64,000 bases of DNA from Vandiemenella viatica (Eukaryota > Arthropoda > Insecta > Orthoptera > Morabidae): contig CM061921.1 of NCBI GenBank assembly GCA_031002005.1, positions 130,432,036 through 130,496,035 of the forward strand, in the 5' to 3' direction. The position numbers were made by a program, and so were the translations under genes. Below, in pieces: positions 1 through 11,754 of this stretch; positions within the stretch are counted from its first letter, which is position 1; every line of letters begins with the position of its first letter. The notes under the pieces were generated by a model. It did no database searches, had not been told where the DNA came from, and worked only from the letters and a program-made list of their open reading frames with translations.

Positions 1-179
1 CCAAAAATAACAAAACACAAAGTCCCTATGATGAAACTACACAGTTCCTCTGCCTGGTACAATACTACTTAAAGGCCCTACATATTCTTTGCCACAATTA
101 CATACTTCAATCAGTCATTAGAAATAATTCCAGTAATTATGTGTTATTTATCTCCCAAAGTCCAACCTCTCCTCCACGT

Positions 180-3100
180 GGTGGGAGATGGGCAACAGCA
201 TAAAGTAGGGGATTGCCTGTGGGGATGAGGTACATTAGGGAACTTGGGTGCACCAGGACATATACAGTAGCTGTGAAGGCCTTACAGGAACACTGGAAAA
301 TAGCAGGCCTAGCAAGCAGGTAGTGGATAGAGCCTGCTTACAAAACAAAAACAAGCCTCAGAAAGGATGGAGCAATGGACAAACGACATGGCTAAGGAAA
401 TGGTTTAAGATTTTGATCCTTGAATATACGGACAGTGGAGGAAATTGTAGACATTATGGAGAGAAGGAAGTTGGATATTTTGGGGTTGAGTGAGACAAAG
501 TGGAAAGGAAAGGGTTGAAGATAACTGAGAAATGGTTTCCAACTGCATTGGAATGGAAATGAGGAAGGGAGAAGAAATGGAGTAGGGATAGTTGTGAGAG
601 AGGGGCTGAAAGAGGAAGTGGAAGAGATTAGTGACAGAATGATGAAGGTTAAGATAGCGGTCAAAGGGAGAAAACTAGACGTACTTCAAGTATACACCCC
701 CACAAGTAGGCTGTCCAATTTAATAGAAGGAGGAATTTGAGCAGTAGTTGCAAAGACAGTTAAATGGGCAAAATATTATAATAGGGACAGAAGGATGGGG
801 TGGCAGAAATGAAGAAGGGGAAAGGCTTCTGGATCTCTGCAAAAGAAATGGATTGAAAATCAGAAATTCCTGGTACAAAAAGCAAGAGAGCCACAAGGTA
901 ACATGGTACAGTAGCGATTGGCAGAGGAAGTCAGTTGTGGACTACTTTATATTTAATGGTGAATTAAAGCATAGTGTGACAGATGTGAAGGTAATACCAT
1001 CCGAGTCACTGGATGGTGATCACCGGCTATTAGTAATGGAGCTGAGGATTGCGACAGAGAGGATAAAATCAGAAAGACAGGATAGGAGATTAAAAAATAT
1101 GGAAGTTGAAACAGAAGAGCAATGAAGAGGAATACCAGAGAATAATAAGGAGTAAGATACGAATAGTGGAAATGGGGACAGTGGAAGAGGAGTGGGAATA
1201 TTTTAAAACAACGTTAGTCCAAGCAGCAGAAGCAGTGTGTGGAAGGACTGGTAACACCAAAAGGTGGAAGGAAACAGCATGGTGGAATGATAGAGTAAAA
1301 CAAGCAGTGGAACTCAAGAATAGGGCCTTTAGGGAATGGTTCAAACAGAGGACATAGGAGACAAGGGATGACTATGTGAAGAAAAAGAAGGAGGCAAAAA
1401 AAATAGTAATGGAGGAAGTGGCTAGAGAAATGGACCAACATGACGGAAGAAGATAGCAAAGGAAAGAAGAAAGTATTATATCGAATGGTAAAAAGGAAGA
1501 GGAAGGAGCGGATAGAAAATGGCAACATGCTGAATGAGAATGGAAATGAAATAAACAGCTCAAAAAAAACTAAAAAGGATGTGGAAGGAGTATTTTGAAG
1601 CCTTACTGAACCCAAATTGGTCACAGGATGATACAGTTTTTCAGGAGAAGAAGGAAAATAATAGCCGTGTAGGAGAGAGAGAAAAGGATCTAACTTGGGA
1701 AGAAGTAGAAACAAGATGAAGGGTGGAAAGGCACCAGGCATCGATGAAGTGAGCGTGGAAATGATAAGGGCAGCAGGAGTAGTAGGAAAGCAGTGGCTAT
1801 ACCGTGTGATGAGAAAGGTGTGGAATCAGGGCACAACTCCTGAAGACTGGAAAAAAGGAATGATTATACCTATATTCAAAAAAGGGGAGCAGGAAGGAGT
1901 TTAAAAACTATAGAGGTATTACACTGATGTGCCACTGTGCCAAAGTGTATGAGAAGATCATTGAAAAAAGGATACATGACAGGGTGGAAAAAGGGCTAAG
2001 GGAAGAGTAGTATGGCTTCAGATCAGGGAGATCGACGGTAGATCTGATATTTGCTATGAGACAGCTGCAGGAAAAACATTACAAGTATGGAAAGGATCTA
2101 CTGTTGGTATTTCTTGATACTGAGAAAGCATATGATTGTGTACACAGGAGTAAGGTATGGAAGGCCTTGGGGAACAGAGGAGTTCTGAAAGAAACCATCA
2201 GGAGAGTGACGGAACTGTACCAAGGAAGTGTGAGCTATGTGAAAATAGGGGAAGGAAGATCAGATTGGCTGGAACAAAGGAATGGACTAAAACAAGGAAG
2301 TGCCCTATCACCACTACTCTTCATTATAATCATGGATTAAATAATGCAGAAGGTGGCAGTGAGGATGGGAGAGGAAAACATGAAGGTGATGGCTTTTGCG
2401 GATGATCTGGGGAGGTGATGAAGAGGAAGTGCAGCAGCAGTTGGATGTATGGACAGACAGTGTGGAGGCATATGGCCTGAAATTTAATGTAAAGAAATGT
2501 GAGTACATGGTAACAACTAGAAAGAAGAATAGGTTAACCCAGGGAATTGTGAAGGCAGGAGAACAACTAAAGAAGGTAAACAGGTTCAAGTACTTGGGGA
2601 GTGTATTAGAGGAATATGGAGGAAATGATGGTGAGATACGTGAAAGAGGAAGACAAGCAGAGGCGTTCCTAAGGAGCATTAGAAGCCTGTTATGGAATAA
2701 AGAGGTGTCACAGAGAAGCAAGAGAGTAATCTACCATACGTACTATGTGCCTAACTTGACTTATGCTGCTGAAACTTGGACAATGAAAAAGCGGGACATC
2801 AGCAGAGTACAAGCAAGCGAAATGAAGTTTTTAAGAGGTAGAATGGGAATTACTAAAATAGAAAGAATAAGGAATGAAGTGATTAGATGCACCATAAAAG
2901 AGGAGCCCCTACAGGAAAGGGTAGAGAGGACCAGACTGAGATGGTATGGAAATGTAAAGAGAATGGAGGCTCAAAGAATCCCAAGAAAAATCCATGAAAT
3001 TAAGATGCATGGTAAATAACCCAGAGGAAGACCAAGAGATGGATGACTGAAATGAGTGGAGGAGGGTGTATGGAAGAGAGGAGAGGACTGGAACAAAGTG

Positions 3101-3199
3101 GTGACAAAGAGGTGGTGGGATGAAAGAAGCAAATTGAGAGGCTTATGCATCAAGCAGACGTGGCCAGAGGCTGGAAACTGTTGAGAATGATGATGATGT
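180..3199 (+). mobile_element. Degraded non-LTR retrotransposon (LINE), RTE-like
   Basis: A purine-rich, LINE-like stretch that reads through an endonuclease and a reverse transcriptase in several frames and ends in a short GAT/ATG trinucleotide run near 3186-3199. Short trinucleotide 3' tails are typical of RTE-type LINEs rather than poly(A)-tailed ones. The 5' end is uncertain because bases before about 180 show no recognisable protein. Clade assignment is inference; CR1/L2-like is the alternative. A scrap of the same family lies at 4590-4785. Confidence 0.75.
415..3019 (+). pseudogene. Broken ORF2 of LINE: AP endonuclease + reverse transcriptase
   Basis: Encoded a polyprotein that nicks target DNA and reverse-transcribes the element RNA. 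The endonuclease start is visible near 440-510 (GLSETKWKG), and its C-terminal part at 748-1125 includes the GDHRLLV motif. RT blocks follow: KAPGIDEVS at about 1730, FLDTEKAYDCVHR near 2110, NGLKQGSALSPLLF near 2280, and the catalytic FADD at about 2390. The C-terminal domain at 2396-3019 ends with RLRWYGNVKRM. At least five frame changes or stops separate these blocks, so no functional protein can be made. The order and spacing are those of an ordinary LINE ORF2. Confidence 0.8.
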
Positions 3200-3760
3200 T
3201 ACTTCATGTCCTGTGTCAATATATTTCTCACTCACAAGTTTTTAGTACTTTCTTAACCAAACAAACTGGAATATTTCAGAAATCTTTTATTCCATATTAA
3301 AAAAGATTTGGCATGAATGGGTATATAAATTACTTCAAACAAGACAATAATGTAAAATACATAAAAAACAAGAAAATGTTAAAGTTAATTTATTGATCAT
3401 TTTTAATTCTCTTTTATGTAAAATTTCTTCATATCTCATATTGGAATAAATTTTAAATCAAGTTGGAATCTGTATCTTTGTATCATTTTATTATGGCTTA
3501 ATGGATTTTACCATTAATTTGCTAGATAATTTAAAAAGGTCATTTAATTTGGTGAAATATGGCTGGTAAAAGTTTAAAATAGTGGCAGTTGGCATGGTCT
3601 GCCTGTGATGCACTACAGATAAAAAATTATTAATATCTTTTATATTTAATAACAATGTAACTCATTATTAAACATATTTCCAGAATTTGCAAAAAATAAA
3701 TAAAAGATGTTTAATAAGTGTATTTACATCATAACTACTACAATACTCTGTTCTTTCCAG
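3200..3760. other. AT-rich spacer, probably intronic
   Basis: No ORF or repeat is recognised here. It ends at a polypyrimidine tract and splice acceptor (ttctttccag at 3751-3760), so it is probably the distal part of the intron before the last exon of the acyltransferase gene. The LINE upstream would then sit within that intron. Confidence 0.4.
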
Positions 3761-3910
3761 ACGGTGATGTTCCTTGGATATTTAGTATCATCTTATGCAG
3801 TTGGTATGCTAATTGCACTTTTGTTTGAAGCTCCAATGGTATCACTTTTACGGATAGTTCATCCCCTGCGAAAAAAAAATGTAGAAAATTATGTCAAACT
3901 TAATCAGTGA
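3761..3910 (+). CDS. Last exon of a NRF-6-like (nose resistant to fluoxetine) acyltransferase
   Basis: The exon begins right after the acceptor ttctttccag and runs 49 codons to TGA at 3908. The product has one hydrophobic segment (FLGYLVSSYAVGMLIALLFE), then EAPMVSLL and a basic tail. This matches what is known of the C-terminus of insect NRF-6-like proteins, multi-pass membrane proteins of the acyltransferase-3 family whose last helix is followed by an (E)(A/S)P-(F/M)xxLE/L stretch. Known members in C. elegans act in lipid/drug transport and yolk uptake; the function here is unknown. Upstream exons are not visible and probably lie outside the window. Codon use is normal and the frame is intact, so the exon looks alive. 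Confidence 0.65.
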   Translation, partial: TVMFLGYLVSSYAVGMLIALLFEAPMVSLLRIVHPLRKKNVENYVKLNQ

Positions 3911-4589
3911 AAGTATCTACGGAATAATGTTTGTAAATGGTCAGTACTCTGGTTTAGAATTGACATGATAACTTTATTATATTAGTATATCTTTGTATAT
4001 TCAAGTACAGTTAGCTTGTTAATGTTTTACATGTTAATTTTAAAAAATTTGTACTTTTGTATATCATTCATCCAGTTAATTTTTATAATCTTTGATAGCT
4101 GCCTTAAAAAAACACTCTAATGACAAAAAAATACATTTCACCAGAAAAAAATATTAAACTAAAATAATTAAGTACTACAGTATCACACACATTTCATAGG
4201 TTAAACATAGTTTACATGAAACCATTTAATTTCACTGCTTAAGTTAACGTATGTGAAACCGCATACAAACACTGAATTTAATAAGTAGCAGACAACTGCA
4301 CTGGAAAAAACAATCAAGTTATGAAAATTTTAAATTACTTCAGATGAGCAGTTCAATTCTGCAGCAATTTAGTGAAAAATAAAAGTCCTTCTTAGAATTG
4401 GTATATCACAAATCCAGAGAAACCATAATTGATTTATTGTTTAAAGTATATTAAATTCCAAGAACAAATATTTTTATGCACATAAAATTTTATTTTGTTA
4501 TAATAAAGGATTTAAATCAAGAATTTCTTGGCTACTGTTCCTTCATAAATAGATTGATTTTTATTGTGTTAATATAACCTTAATACTAC
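3911..4589. other. Probable 3' UTR / spacer
   Basis: Very AT-rich, no coding. AATAAA-type signals occur (for example gaaaaataaaag near 4376 and taataaagg near 4501), which would suit a 3' UTR of the preceding exon. The cleavage site cannot be fixed from sequence alone. Confidence 0.3.
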
Positions 4590-4785
4590 AGATAAGTACG
4601 GGAGTAATATATTGTACATACTATGTTCCTGTTTTCACTCAAGGTTCCAAAACCTGGACATTGAAAGTGGGATATGAGTAATATTCAAGCAAGTGAAATT
4701 AAATTTCTAGGAAGCAGACTAGGTTTTACAAGGATGGATGGAACATGGACTGAAATGATTAGGGACACAGTAAAAGTGGACTCTG
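4590..4785 (+). mobile_element. LINE fragment, same family as 180-3199
   Basis: This piece aligns by eye with about 2710-2885 of the first LINE: both carry an ACCTGGACATTGAAA-like stretch (GAAACTTGGACAATGAAA in the first copy), then caagcaagtgaaat and a following aatgattagg. It covers only the region C-terminal to RT and is full of indels, so it is an old scrap. Confidence 0.7.
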
Positions 4786-5261
4786 TAATGATATTGCTTG
4801 ATGATTCCCACCTTATGTTATTTATGGTGGTGTAAAAATCTCCACTCTGTCTTATTATGCTGCAGTTGTTATCCAGTGACTGTTAAACTTTTCCAACTAA
4901 GTCAATTATTTTCAGTAACTGCTGTTGCTGCTGTCTGCAAGGATATTTAAAACTTTGACCGTAAAAGAAGTTCGTATGGTACCAAACAGCTGAGCAATTA
5001 GTCTACTATGCATGTTCAAAAGTAATCATGGCCACCATCCCTCACGAGAAAACTTTAATAGTAACTTCACTTAAATGTTTGTCTTCAAGGAGTCTACAAA
5101 TAATAATTATCGCCAACTTGATATGTGGTTTTAGAAACAATTTATTTAAAACTACAAAGTTTCCAGGCTGGTACCAGCCACATAATACAGTTTATACTCA
5201 ACAATGGACTTTGCACCTAAAGATCACAGGTTTGTGATTAGGAAAATTTACATTATTCAAT

Positions 5262-5350
5262 ACACTGTTCATGATGATGGCAACCTCATACTTTCAAAAC
5301 TCATTATTCAGGACACTGTTGATGATGATAACTTCATACTTTCAAAACTG
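5262..5350. repeat. Two-copy direct repeat of about 45 bp
   Basis: Two adjacent copies share acactgttNatgatgat followed by a catactttcaaaact block. The second copy differs by a few substitutions and small indels. No coding role is apparent. Confidence 0.6.
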
Positions 5351-5502
5351 ATATAGTTAATTTTAGTTTTTAAATACAAGAAATCCAGAATTCAAAGGTC
5401 TTCATACAACTAATTTCAGACCAATACAGACATATCACTAAACAGACATGTTATTACATTCTGAATATTAACATTAAATCATTTAGTCAGCCTTATTACT
5501 GA

Positions 5503-5744
5503 TTTTTTTTTTTTGCTTAGCTTTATACCTCATCGACATTGAGGCTATTAGAGGTAGAATGGGATTGTTGACAAGGAACAGGAAGGAATTCAGCCATGGC
5601 CTTTGAAGGAACCATCCCAGTATTCACCTAGAGTGATTTGGGGAAACCATGGAAAACCCAAATCTGGATGTCTGGATGGGGATTCGAACCCATGTCCTCC
5701 TGAATGTGACGTCAAATCATTACCACTCACCCACCACACTTGGT
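5503..5744 (-). mobile_element. SINE family A, copy 1 (tRNA-headed)
   Basis: Read on the minus strand it starts with a tRNA-like head (gtggtgggtgagtggtaa; B box ggttcgaatcc), then a conserved body (tttgggttttccatggtttc), a tail module (gaggtataaagc) and a poly(A) run (poly-T at 5503-5514 on the plus strand). A perfect 10-bp target duplication, TTATTACTGA, flanks it at 5493-5502 and 5745-5754. It is transcribed by RNA polymerase III if at all. At least eight more copies of the same family lie in this window. Confidence 0.9.
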
Positions 5745-5754
5745 TTATTACTGA

Positions 5755-7043
5755 AGAACAATAAATTAATAATTACAAATCAATTACATTTCAAAAGTAA
5801 TAAATCATTTTCTGCCATTAACTCTTTCCAGAAATTAATTTGAAACATTTCTATTCATAATTGATGTTAGCTACTTGGAGTTTTTGTTAAAAGTACAAGT
5901 TTTAATTTAACATACATAACTGGAAATAAAATATATTAAGGTTGGATGAAGATACCATCAGTTACCAAAGTGGGGAATATGTCTCGAGAAAAACGAACAC
6001 AAACAAACATTCTAATTAGGTCATTAAACAACACTTGATGTTTGAAAATGGCCGAGCTTGGATAAGTTGTTCATTGACGTAGAGCACAAGCCAAAAACTT
6101 TTATATATCTAGCATCAATTTCAATACCTCTGTTGATGGTGAATTTTCCTTACTTCCAACTGATGCTCAGTTTATCCCCAACGCAAAGAAAATTTTAGAA
6201 GAGAGGTTTTTCAAAAATGTATGTTATTAAATTCACCTTTTTTGTTTACCCTTCACTAATTTTTACGTACAGGTAATTTAAAATTAATAAATTTCTGATC
6301 CTCCTTTAATATACACTCACTAGTATGGTAACAACTGAAACTGAACAATATAACTTATATGTGATAACAACCTGGTTTACAGAAATTACCTTTCATTAAT
6401 GACATTGGTGAGACTGATGTTGCAAAACTCCTATATCATCTCATTCAGTTTTCATAATGAACAAATGGTTAGAAACTTTTTCTATTATATAATATGATTA
6501 ACAGCATTGAAGCCTCATTCAACAGGATAAGACATATAGAAAGATACCAATTAAATAATGATTTTTTTACATATCTGTTAAGACATAAAACATTTTTGTA
6601 TTTTTCAAGAGCTTGTTGTATCCACCACTATCAAAAATATTTTTGCACTCCTTGTAATATTTGAGTTGTTCTGAAAATTTGTAGTCAAAATTATTTCCAT
6701 CCATTCAGACTCCCTCATATCTTTTAATTTCTTACACATGTAATAAAAATTCATTTAAATGGCCACTGAACCTTCCAGTCTCCTCTCAAGTTACAGGCAC
6801 TAAAGGTGTAATTCATTAAACTAATGAAGTGGTCTTCAAAATATTATCTCCGAGGTTAGTCTTTTTTGCTGGAGATAGTTAGATTGGCTCCTAAAAGTTG
6901 CAGATATTTTCCAAGTAGAAGGTGCTATTCTTTTCTGCTTTTAATTGTTGACAGTAATCAGTCCTGTTATCACTCCAAAACTACATGAGATTGTTATATA
7001 TGCTACAAACTGTGACAAAGCATGTATCTTTCTGAGCAATATA
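5755..7043. other. AT-rich region without recognised features
   Basis: No protein motif, TIR or SINE was seen. Short ORFs here are unsupported. Confidence 0.4.
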
Positions 7044-7051
7044 TGGCCCGG

Positions 7052-7264
7052 TAGTGGTGGATCCAATGGGGTGGGGATGCTAGGCGGATTAGACCCCCCC
7101 CAAAAGTATCTAGGTCCACCCCTGACTTCGTAATTTTGGAGAGTTTTTAATTTTTTTTAGCTCAACTGATCTTTTATGGGTGGCACGACTATAAAGCCTA
7201 TCCTTGCCTGACTCAAGCTTCCCCCCCCCCCCTGCCCCATACCAAAATCCTGGATCTGCCACTG
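7052..7264. mobile_element. Small hAT-type MITE
   Basis: Imperfect terminal inverted repeats tagtggtggatcca and (reverse) cagtggcagatcca, with poly-C/G-rich subterminal DNA. Flanking 8-bp duplication tggcccgg / tggcccag (7 of 8) at 7044-7051 and 7265-7272, as expected for the hAT superfamily. It has no coding capacity. Confidence 0.7.
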
Positions 7265-7384
7265 TGGCCCAGGTACACATAATGCCTCAGCCTTGTTGGT
7301 AGAATCATCTGTACTCATAAAATTAACTTAATGGATTGTTTCATATTGTCCTGGCACAGCAGTCAAAACATTCTGTCATTACGG

Positions 7385-9200
7385 AGATTTATGCTATCTA
7401 CATCTACACTCTACAATTCACAAACAATTAGGTGGCAGAGGGTGCTAAGCACCAATCCTAATTCTGTGCTTTCCAGTCCCGAATTGTACAAGGAAAGAAA
7501 GAATGAATACATAAAAAGTATCAGTATGGCATCTTATTTCTCTAATCTTATCCCTCCTGTCATTGTGACCTAACTAGGTTGGTGGAAGAAGTATTTCATT
7601 GCTCTGATAAATTAAAGATTTTCACATATTCTCCAACAAATTCAAATGACATTGTCTGTATGCCAAACAATCCCAGCCCAACCCACGTATCAACTCTGAG
7701 ACAGTTTCGTAAGGAATGTAACTAGTAGTCATGAATCGAGCGGCTCTCTTTGATACTTTCTCCAATATCTCAATCAATCCCTTGCGATACAGATCCCAAA
7801 CTCCACAACAGTAACCCAAATGCAGACACACTAGTGTTTTTATACGCTATTTCCTTTGTATAAGCATTACAACTTCTCAAAATATGATCTATGAATTACC
7901 TTTGCCTACGACGGAACTTATGTGCATGTCCCATTTGATGTTGCTTTGTACTGTTACACCTAGATGTTTCAGGGAATCCACCGTGTCAACAACTGAATTG
8001 TTAACTTTGTACTCTTGAGCAACGGGGTCTTTTTATTACTTATTTGCATTGTCTTGCACTTTTGGCATTTAAGTGTAAGCTGCCATTTATGGCTCCATTC
8101 CAAATCACATCCAGATTGTGCTGAATTTCAATTGTCAGAGCACCTTACTTCCCTATAGATAAGTGCATCATCAGCAAACAATCGCATGCTGCAATTAACG
8201 TTGTCACCAAGATTGTTCATAAAAATTAGGAAAAGAAGTTGTCATTTTAAACTTCCTTGAGGAATGCCCGAAGTAACAGCTAGCTTAGAAGAGGCTTCCC
8301 CGTCAAAAACGATATACTATGACCGACCAATTAGAAAATGCATATTCATTCGCGTTTCTGATCCAATATACCATATGCTTGAATCTTCAATAAAAGTTGG
8401 TTGTGTGGTACAGAGTCAAAAGTTTTATGAAAACCCAAGAAAATTGTACCAATTTGTAAACCTGCATCGATAACTTTCATTATGTCTTGTGAAAATAGGG
8501 CCAGTTGCATTTCACATGATCTGTTCTTCAGAAATCCTTGTTGTTTGTTGTAAGTAACTCGTTTTCATCTAGAAACTTCAAAACGTTAGAGCATATGACA
8601 TGCTCCAGAATTCTACTACAAACAGATATTAGAGATATGAGTTGATAATTCCTAGGATCTCTCCAATCTCATTTCTTGTAAACAGGAATACCTGCACTAT
8701 TTACAGTCAGAAGGTACTTTTCTTTCTTCTAAAGATTTATGAAATATTTCTGACAGAAATGGTTGTATTTCTTCCGCGTATATCAAAAATACTCTTACTG
8801 GTATACCATTGGGATCCAGTGCTTTCCCCCCATTTCAGGAGCTTTAATTGCATTCATAATACCTACACTATCAATTTGTACTGGATCCATCTCAAATTCT
8901 ACATGCCGTGTAAAAGCAGGAATGTTTTCCATTTTTTTGTCAGTGAAAGAATTTTTAAATTCGGTGTTAAATACAATAGCCTTGTCATGGTTGTCATCAA
9001 CTTCCTGACCGTCTTGTAGTTGAACTGGCATATCGTTGTCACTACCACTAACTTTTTTTTAGATATGACCAAAATTTCTTTGGGTTTTCGTTGAGGCTCT
9101 TGGAAATTAAATTGCAACGAAAGTCATTAAAGGCATTGCGTAATGCATTCTTAACATGTTCTCTTGTCTCACCTAACTTTTCTAAATCACTCCTATCTTA
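7385..9200 (-). mobile_element. Degraded CR1/jockey-like LINE, reverse transcriptase part
   Basis: On the minus strand scattered pieces of an RT ORF are readable. The C-terminal block at 7622-7831 includes YCCGVWDLYRKG and SKRAARFMTTSY, a pattern common in CR1/jockey-group elements (family form: LEYCSSVWDP...RRAARFV). The N-terminal RT linker at 8795-9031 includes KAIVFNTEF and SFTDKK. Many frameshifts and stops occur. A second, shorter copy of the middle part is at 59935-60135. Exact clade is not certain. Confidence 0.75.
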
Positions 9201-9229
9201 CATGCTGATCTAATAACTATACTTAATTA

Positions 9230-10235
9230 TCAATGGAGACAGTAAATCAAACATTTACTTAAAAGATAATGAGTGTCAAACACACAGTGAATATTTGGAT
9301 AGTACCTATAGGATAATTTGGTAACAATGAAATAATAGGCACTAAGTTGCGAAAAATTAATTACAAATTAGAATATGGAAATGAACCACAACTGCAAGAT
9401 GTGCAACATAGACCATGTTTCAACAACCCTGTCACATCATATGATACAGCACATGTGAAACCTTCCATGTAATATACCAGTTAATGTGCAACCACTGCCT
9501 GGCTTTCTACATACGTTTGACCACTGACCATAAGAATGAATGGCCACCAGCAGGCTGTACCCGGAATCCAAAGCATCCAGTAGCTGTCCATGCCACCTCC
9601 ATTGACATCAATAATTTTAACTCTTGTTTCCTAGTCTGTGCTATCAGAGCCCTCCCAAATAGCAGCAGCTCCTCTGAAGTCAGAAGGTGGAAACTTGACT
9701 GTCAGTACAAACTGGGCACAAGGCAACTACATGGTCTCAATTTAAGATAACACACAGTCATTACTTTTCCTTCCCTCCATCCTCTCCTTGCCTTCATCCC
9801 CACTACCTAAACTGAACCTCTGTTACCCAGAAGGGATGTTTAAATAAACAGAGTCTTTGATTTAATTTATTTATTTTTGCTTATTTATATTTGCATTGAA
9901 TAGATTTTTTTATACTATTCTGCCCTTTTCGCCCACCAGTGATTAGTTTTGATATTTTGCAATACGTGCGTATCAGCGTTAAATCACTATCCCACTCCCT
10001 GTCCTCTGTTCTAATTTACTCCCACCATGTTCCTAGCTAACAGTCGCTCTGTGAGCCAGTTTCCCACAACACTCACCCTCCTCCAGGTTCTCTAGTTGAC
10101 AAAGGACTAAGACCCAAAAATTTCTACATTTGTGGAATTTTTCTTCTCTGTTTTACATTTTTGCATGACACAACCACCATTTAAGGCAAGTGGTGGTTTG
10201 TTTCCATATCCTAATTCCTATACATATATAAAATT
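9230..10235. other. No recognised gene; possibly old repeat DNA
   Basis: A pyrimidine-rich stretch at 9480-10120 has a spurious 88-codon ORF (9484-9750). I could not tie it to any family with confidence, and no TIR or target duplication was seen. Confidence 0.3.
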
Positions 10236-10239
10236 ATGG

Positions 10240-10470
10240 ACTCATTATAGAACACTGAGGTACTCCACATCTCATGAACCCTCCATCCAGGTGCGGCGTT
10301 AAAATGTTCCAGTAACACTTTCTGTTTTCTATTCAATAAGTAAGAACTAAGACATTTTTTAACAATAAATCTGTACCATAATACTTTAATTTTTGCTTGA
10401 AAATTTCTTGATCAACACAGGCAAATGCCTTAGACAAGTCACAAATATTCCTACAGGTATTAATTTATTA
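10240..10470 (-). mobile_element. Reverse transcriptase fragment of a LINE (CR1/jockey-like)
   Basis: On the minus strand DLSKAFACVDQE is followed by YYGTD and then a RCGVPQCS stretch. These are the RT signatures known as DLSKAFDxVDH and GVPQGSILGP, with one Gly replaced. Only about 75 codons remain and stops interrupt them. It may belong to a different family from 7385-9200. Confidence 0.65.
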
Positions 10471-10519
10471 TTTATTCCTTATGAAATATTTCCAGTAAAC
10501 ACAAATCTAGGTTGTTATA

Positions 10520-11324
10520 GGGGAAGGTCGGATAGCCCCGTACACTTAAATTAAGTGCGAATAAAAGTATGATAAACAAATTGTCTTTATTTTAACATTA
10601 AATTAAACCTGGAACTTTTGCAACCAAAGCAATTAAAAATTAGTAATCATAATATTTTTTCAACAAATTAAATTGAAAATACTTTGGCCTTGTTTTTTTG
10701 GCAACACGAATCTTGGCGGTAGCCCTGGACATAGTAATCGATGGTGCCACAATCACTTTTTGGCCTTACAAAAATCACAATAATAATGGATATCTGCTCT
10801 ATATAAACAATCTTTGTGGACACAGTATTTGTAGCGATAGCACTGAATCCAGTCTTCTTTAAAAGTTTATACTGACATGGTGCATTCAGTCTCATTCCCT
10901 AGATTTTCTTTGGAGGAACTTTCAATATAATTTTTACTAGGCATCTGGAAGTTGTTTTAATAAATGGCGATGATTTTTTCTTTTGTAGCAACTTCTTGTG
11001 TAATGTTTAGACACATGTGTTAAATTGTACAAGGAATGTTACAAATGCTAGTATAAATTTTAAGTACTCTGAAGTTCTTACAACTTTAAGTAATAGACAA
11101 GTATGCACACTTTCTTATTATATTTGTTAATCTCCAACAAAGTTTGACAAGAGCAACAAATATTTCTGCTGGCAACAAAACGCACACTACCTTGAAACTC
11201 ACTTGGCACCCACACCACAGCTCAATTGCATTTGTTTATTCACTAGAGGGAGCACATTTACAATAAAATTTTACCAACAAAGTGTTGTTTTCTTAGAAAT
11301 TTCCGGGGCTACCTGACCTTCCTC
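10520..11324. mobile_element. TIR DNA transposon remnant flanked by TA
   Basis: Ends are near-perfect 21-bp inverted repeats: ggggaaggtcggatagcccc on the left and, reversed, gaggaaggtcaggtagcccc on the right. Both ends are bordered by TA (10518-10519 and 11325-11326), as in the Tc1/mariner/pogo group. Within it, 10668-10895 (minus) reads as a broken cysteine-rich tail (HYYCDFCK in a neighbouring frame), possibly the zinc finger at the end of a transposase. The superfamily is inferred only from the TA duplication. Confidence 0.6.
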
Positions 11325-11507
11325 TATTGATTGACCCCTTAAGAAAAAAACCAAATTGTGATTTAGTTAAAATGAATTCTACTGAACTTCATTTTGTTGG
11401 CAGCATTTCTTATCACATGTGCAACCTATTCACACCTGCATACACTTCTTTCTCTGTACGATTCATAGTTTATCTGTCACTCAATACAAAAATCCAGAAA
11501 AACAAAA

Positions 11508-11752
11508 CCGAGCATGGTGGGTGAATGGGAATGTTCTGGCCTCACATTTAGGAGGATGAGGGTTCAAATCCCCATCCTGCCATCCTGATTTGGGTTTTTC
11601 CATGGTTTAATTAAATCACTTCAGGTGAATGTCAGGATGGTTCCTTCAAAGAGGCCAAGACCAAATTCCTTGCCGCTCTTTGCCTCAAGTTCTCTCTCAC
11701 CTCTAATATCCTTGACGTCGATGAGGCGCAAAAAAGCAGAAGAGAAAGAAAA
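11508..11752 (+). mobile_element. SINE family A, copy 2
   Basis: Head ccgagcatggtgggtgaatg, B box gggttcaaatcc, body tttgggtttttccatggttt, tail gacgtcgatgaggcgcaaa and an A-rich end. About 15-20% diverged by eye from copy 7. No convincing target duplication. Confidence 0.85.
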
Positions 11753-11754
11753 AA

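Noticed and set aside
9484..9750. 88-codon ORF
   Set aside because: No certain family. It may be an old retroelement piece, but nothing in it can be verified by eye.
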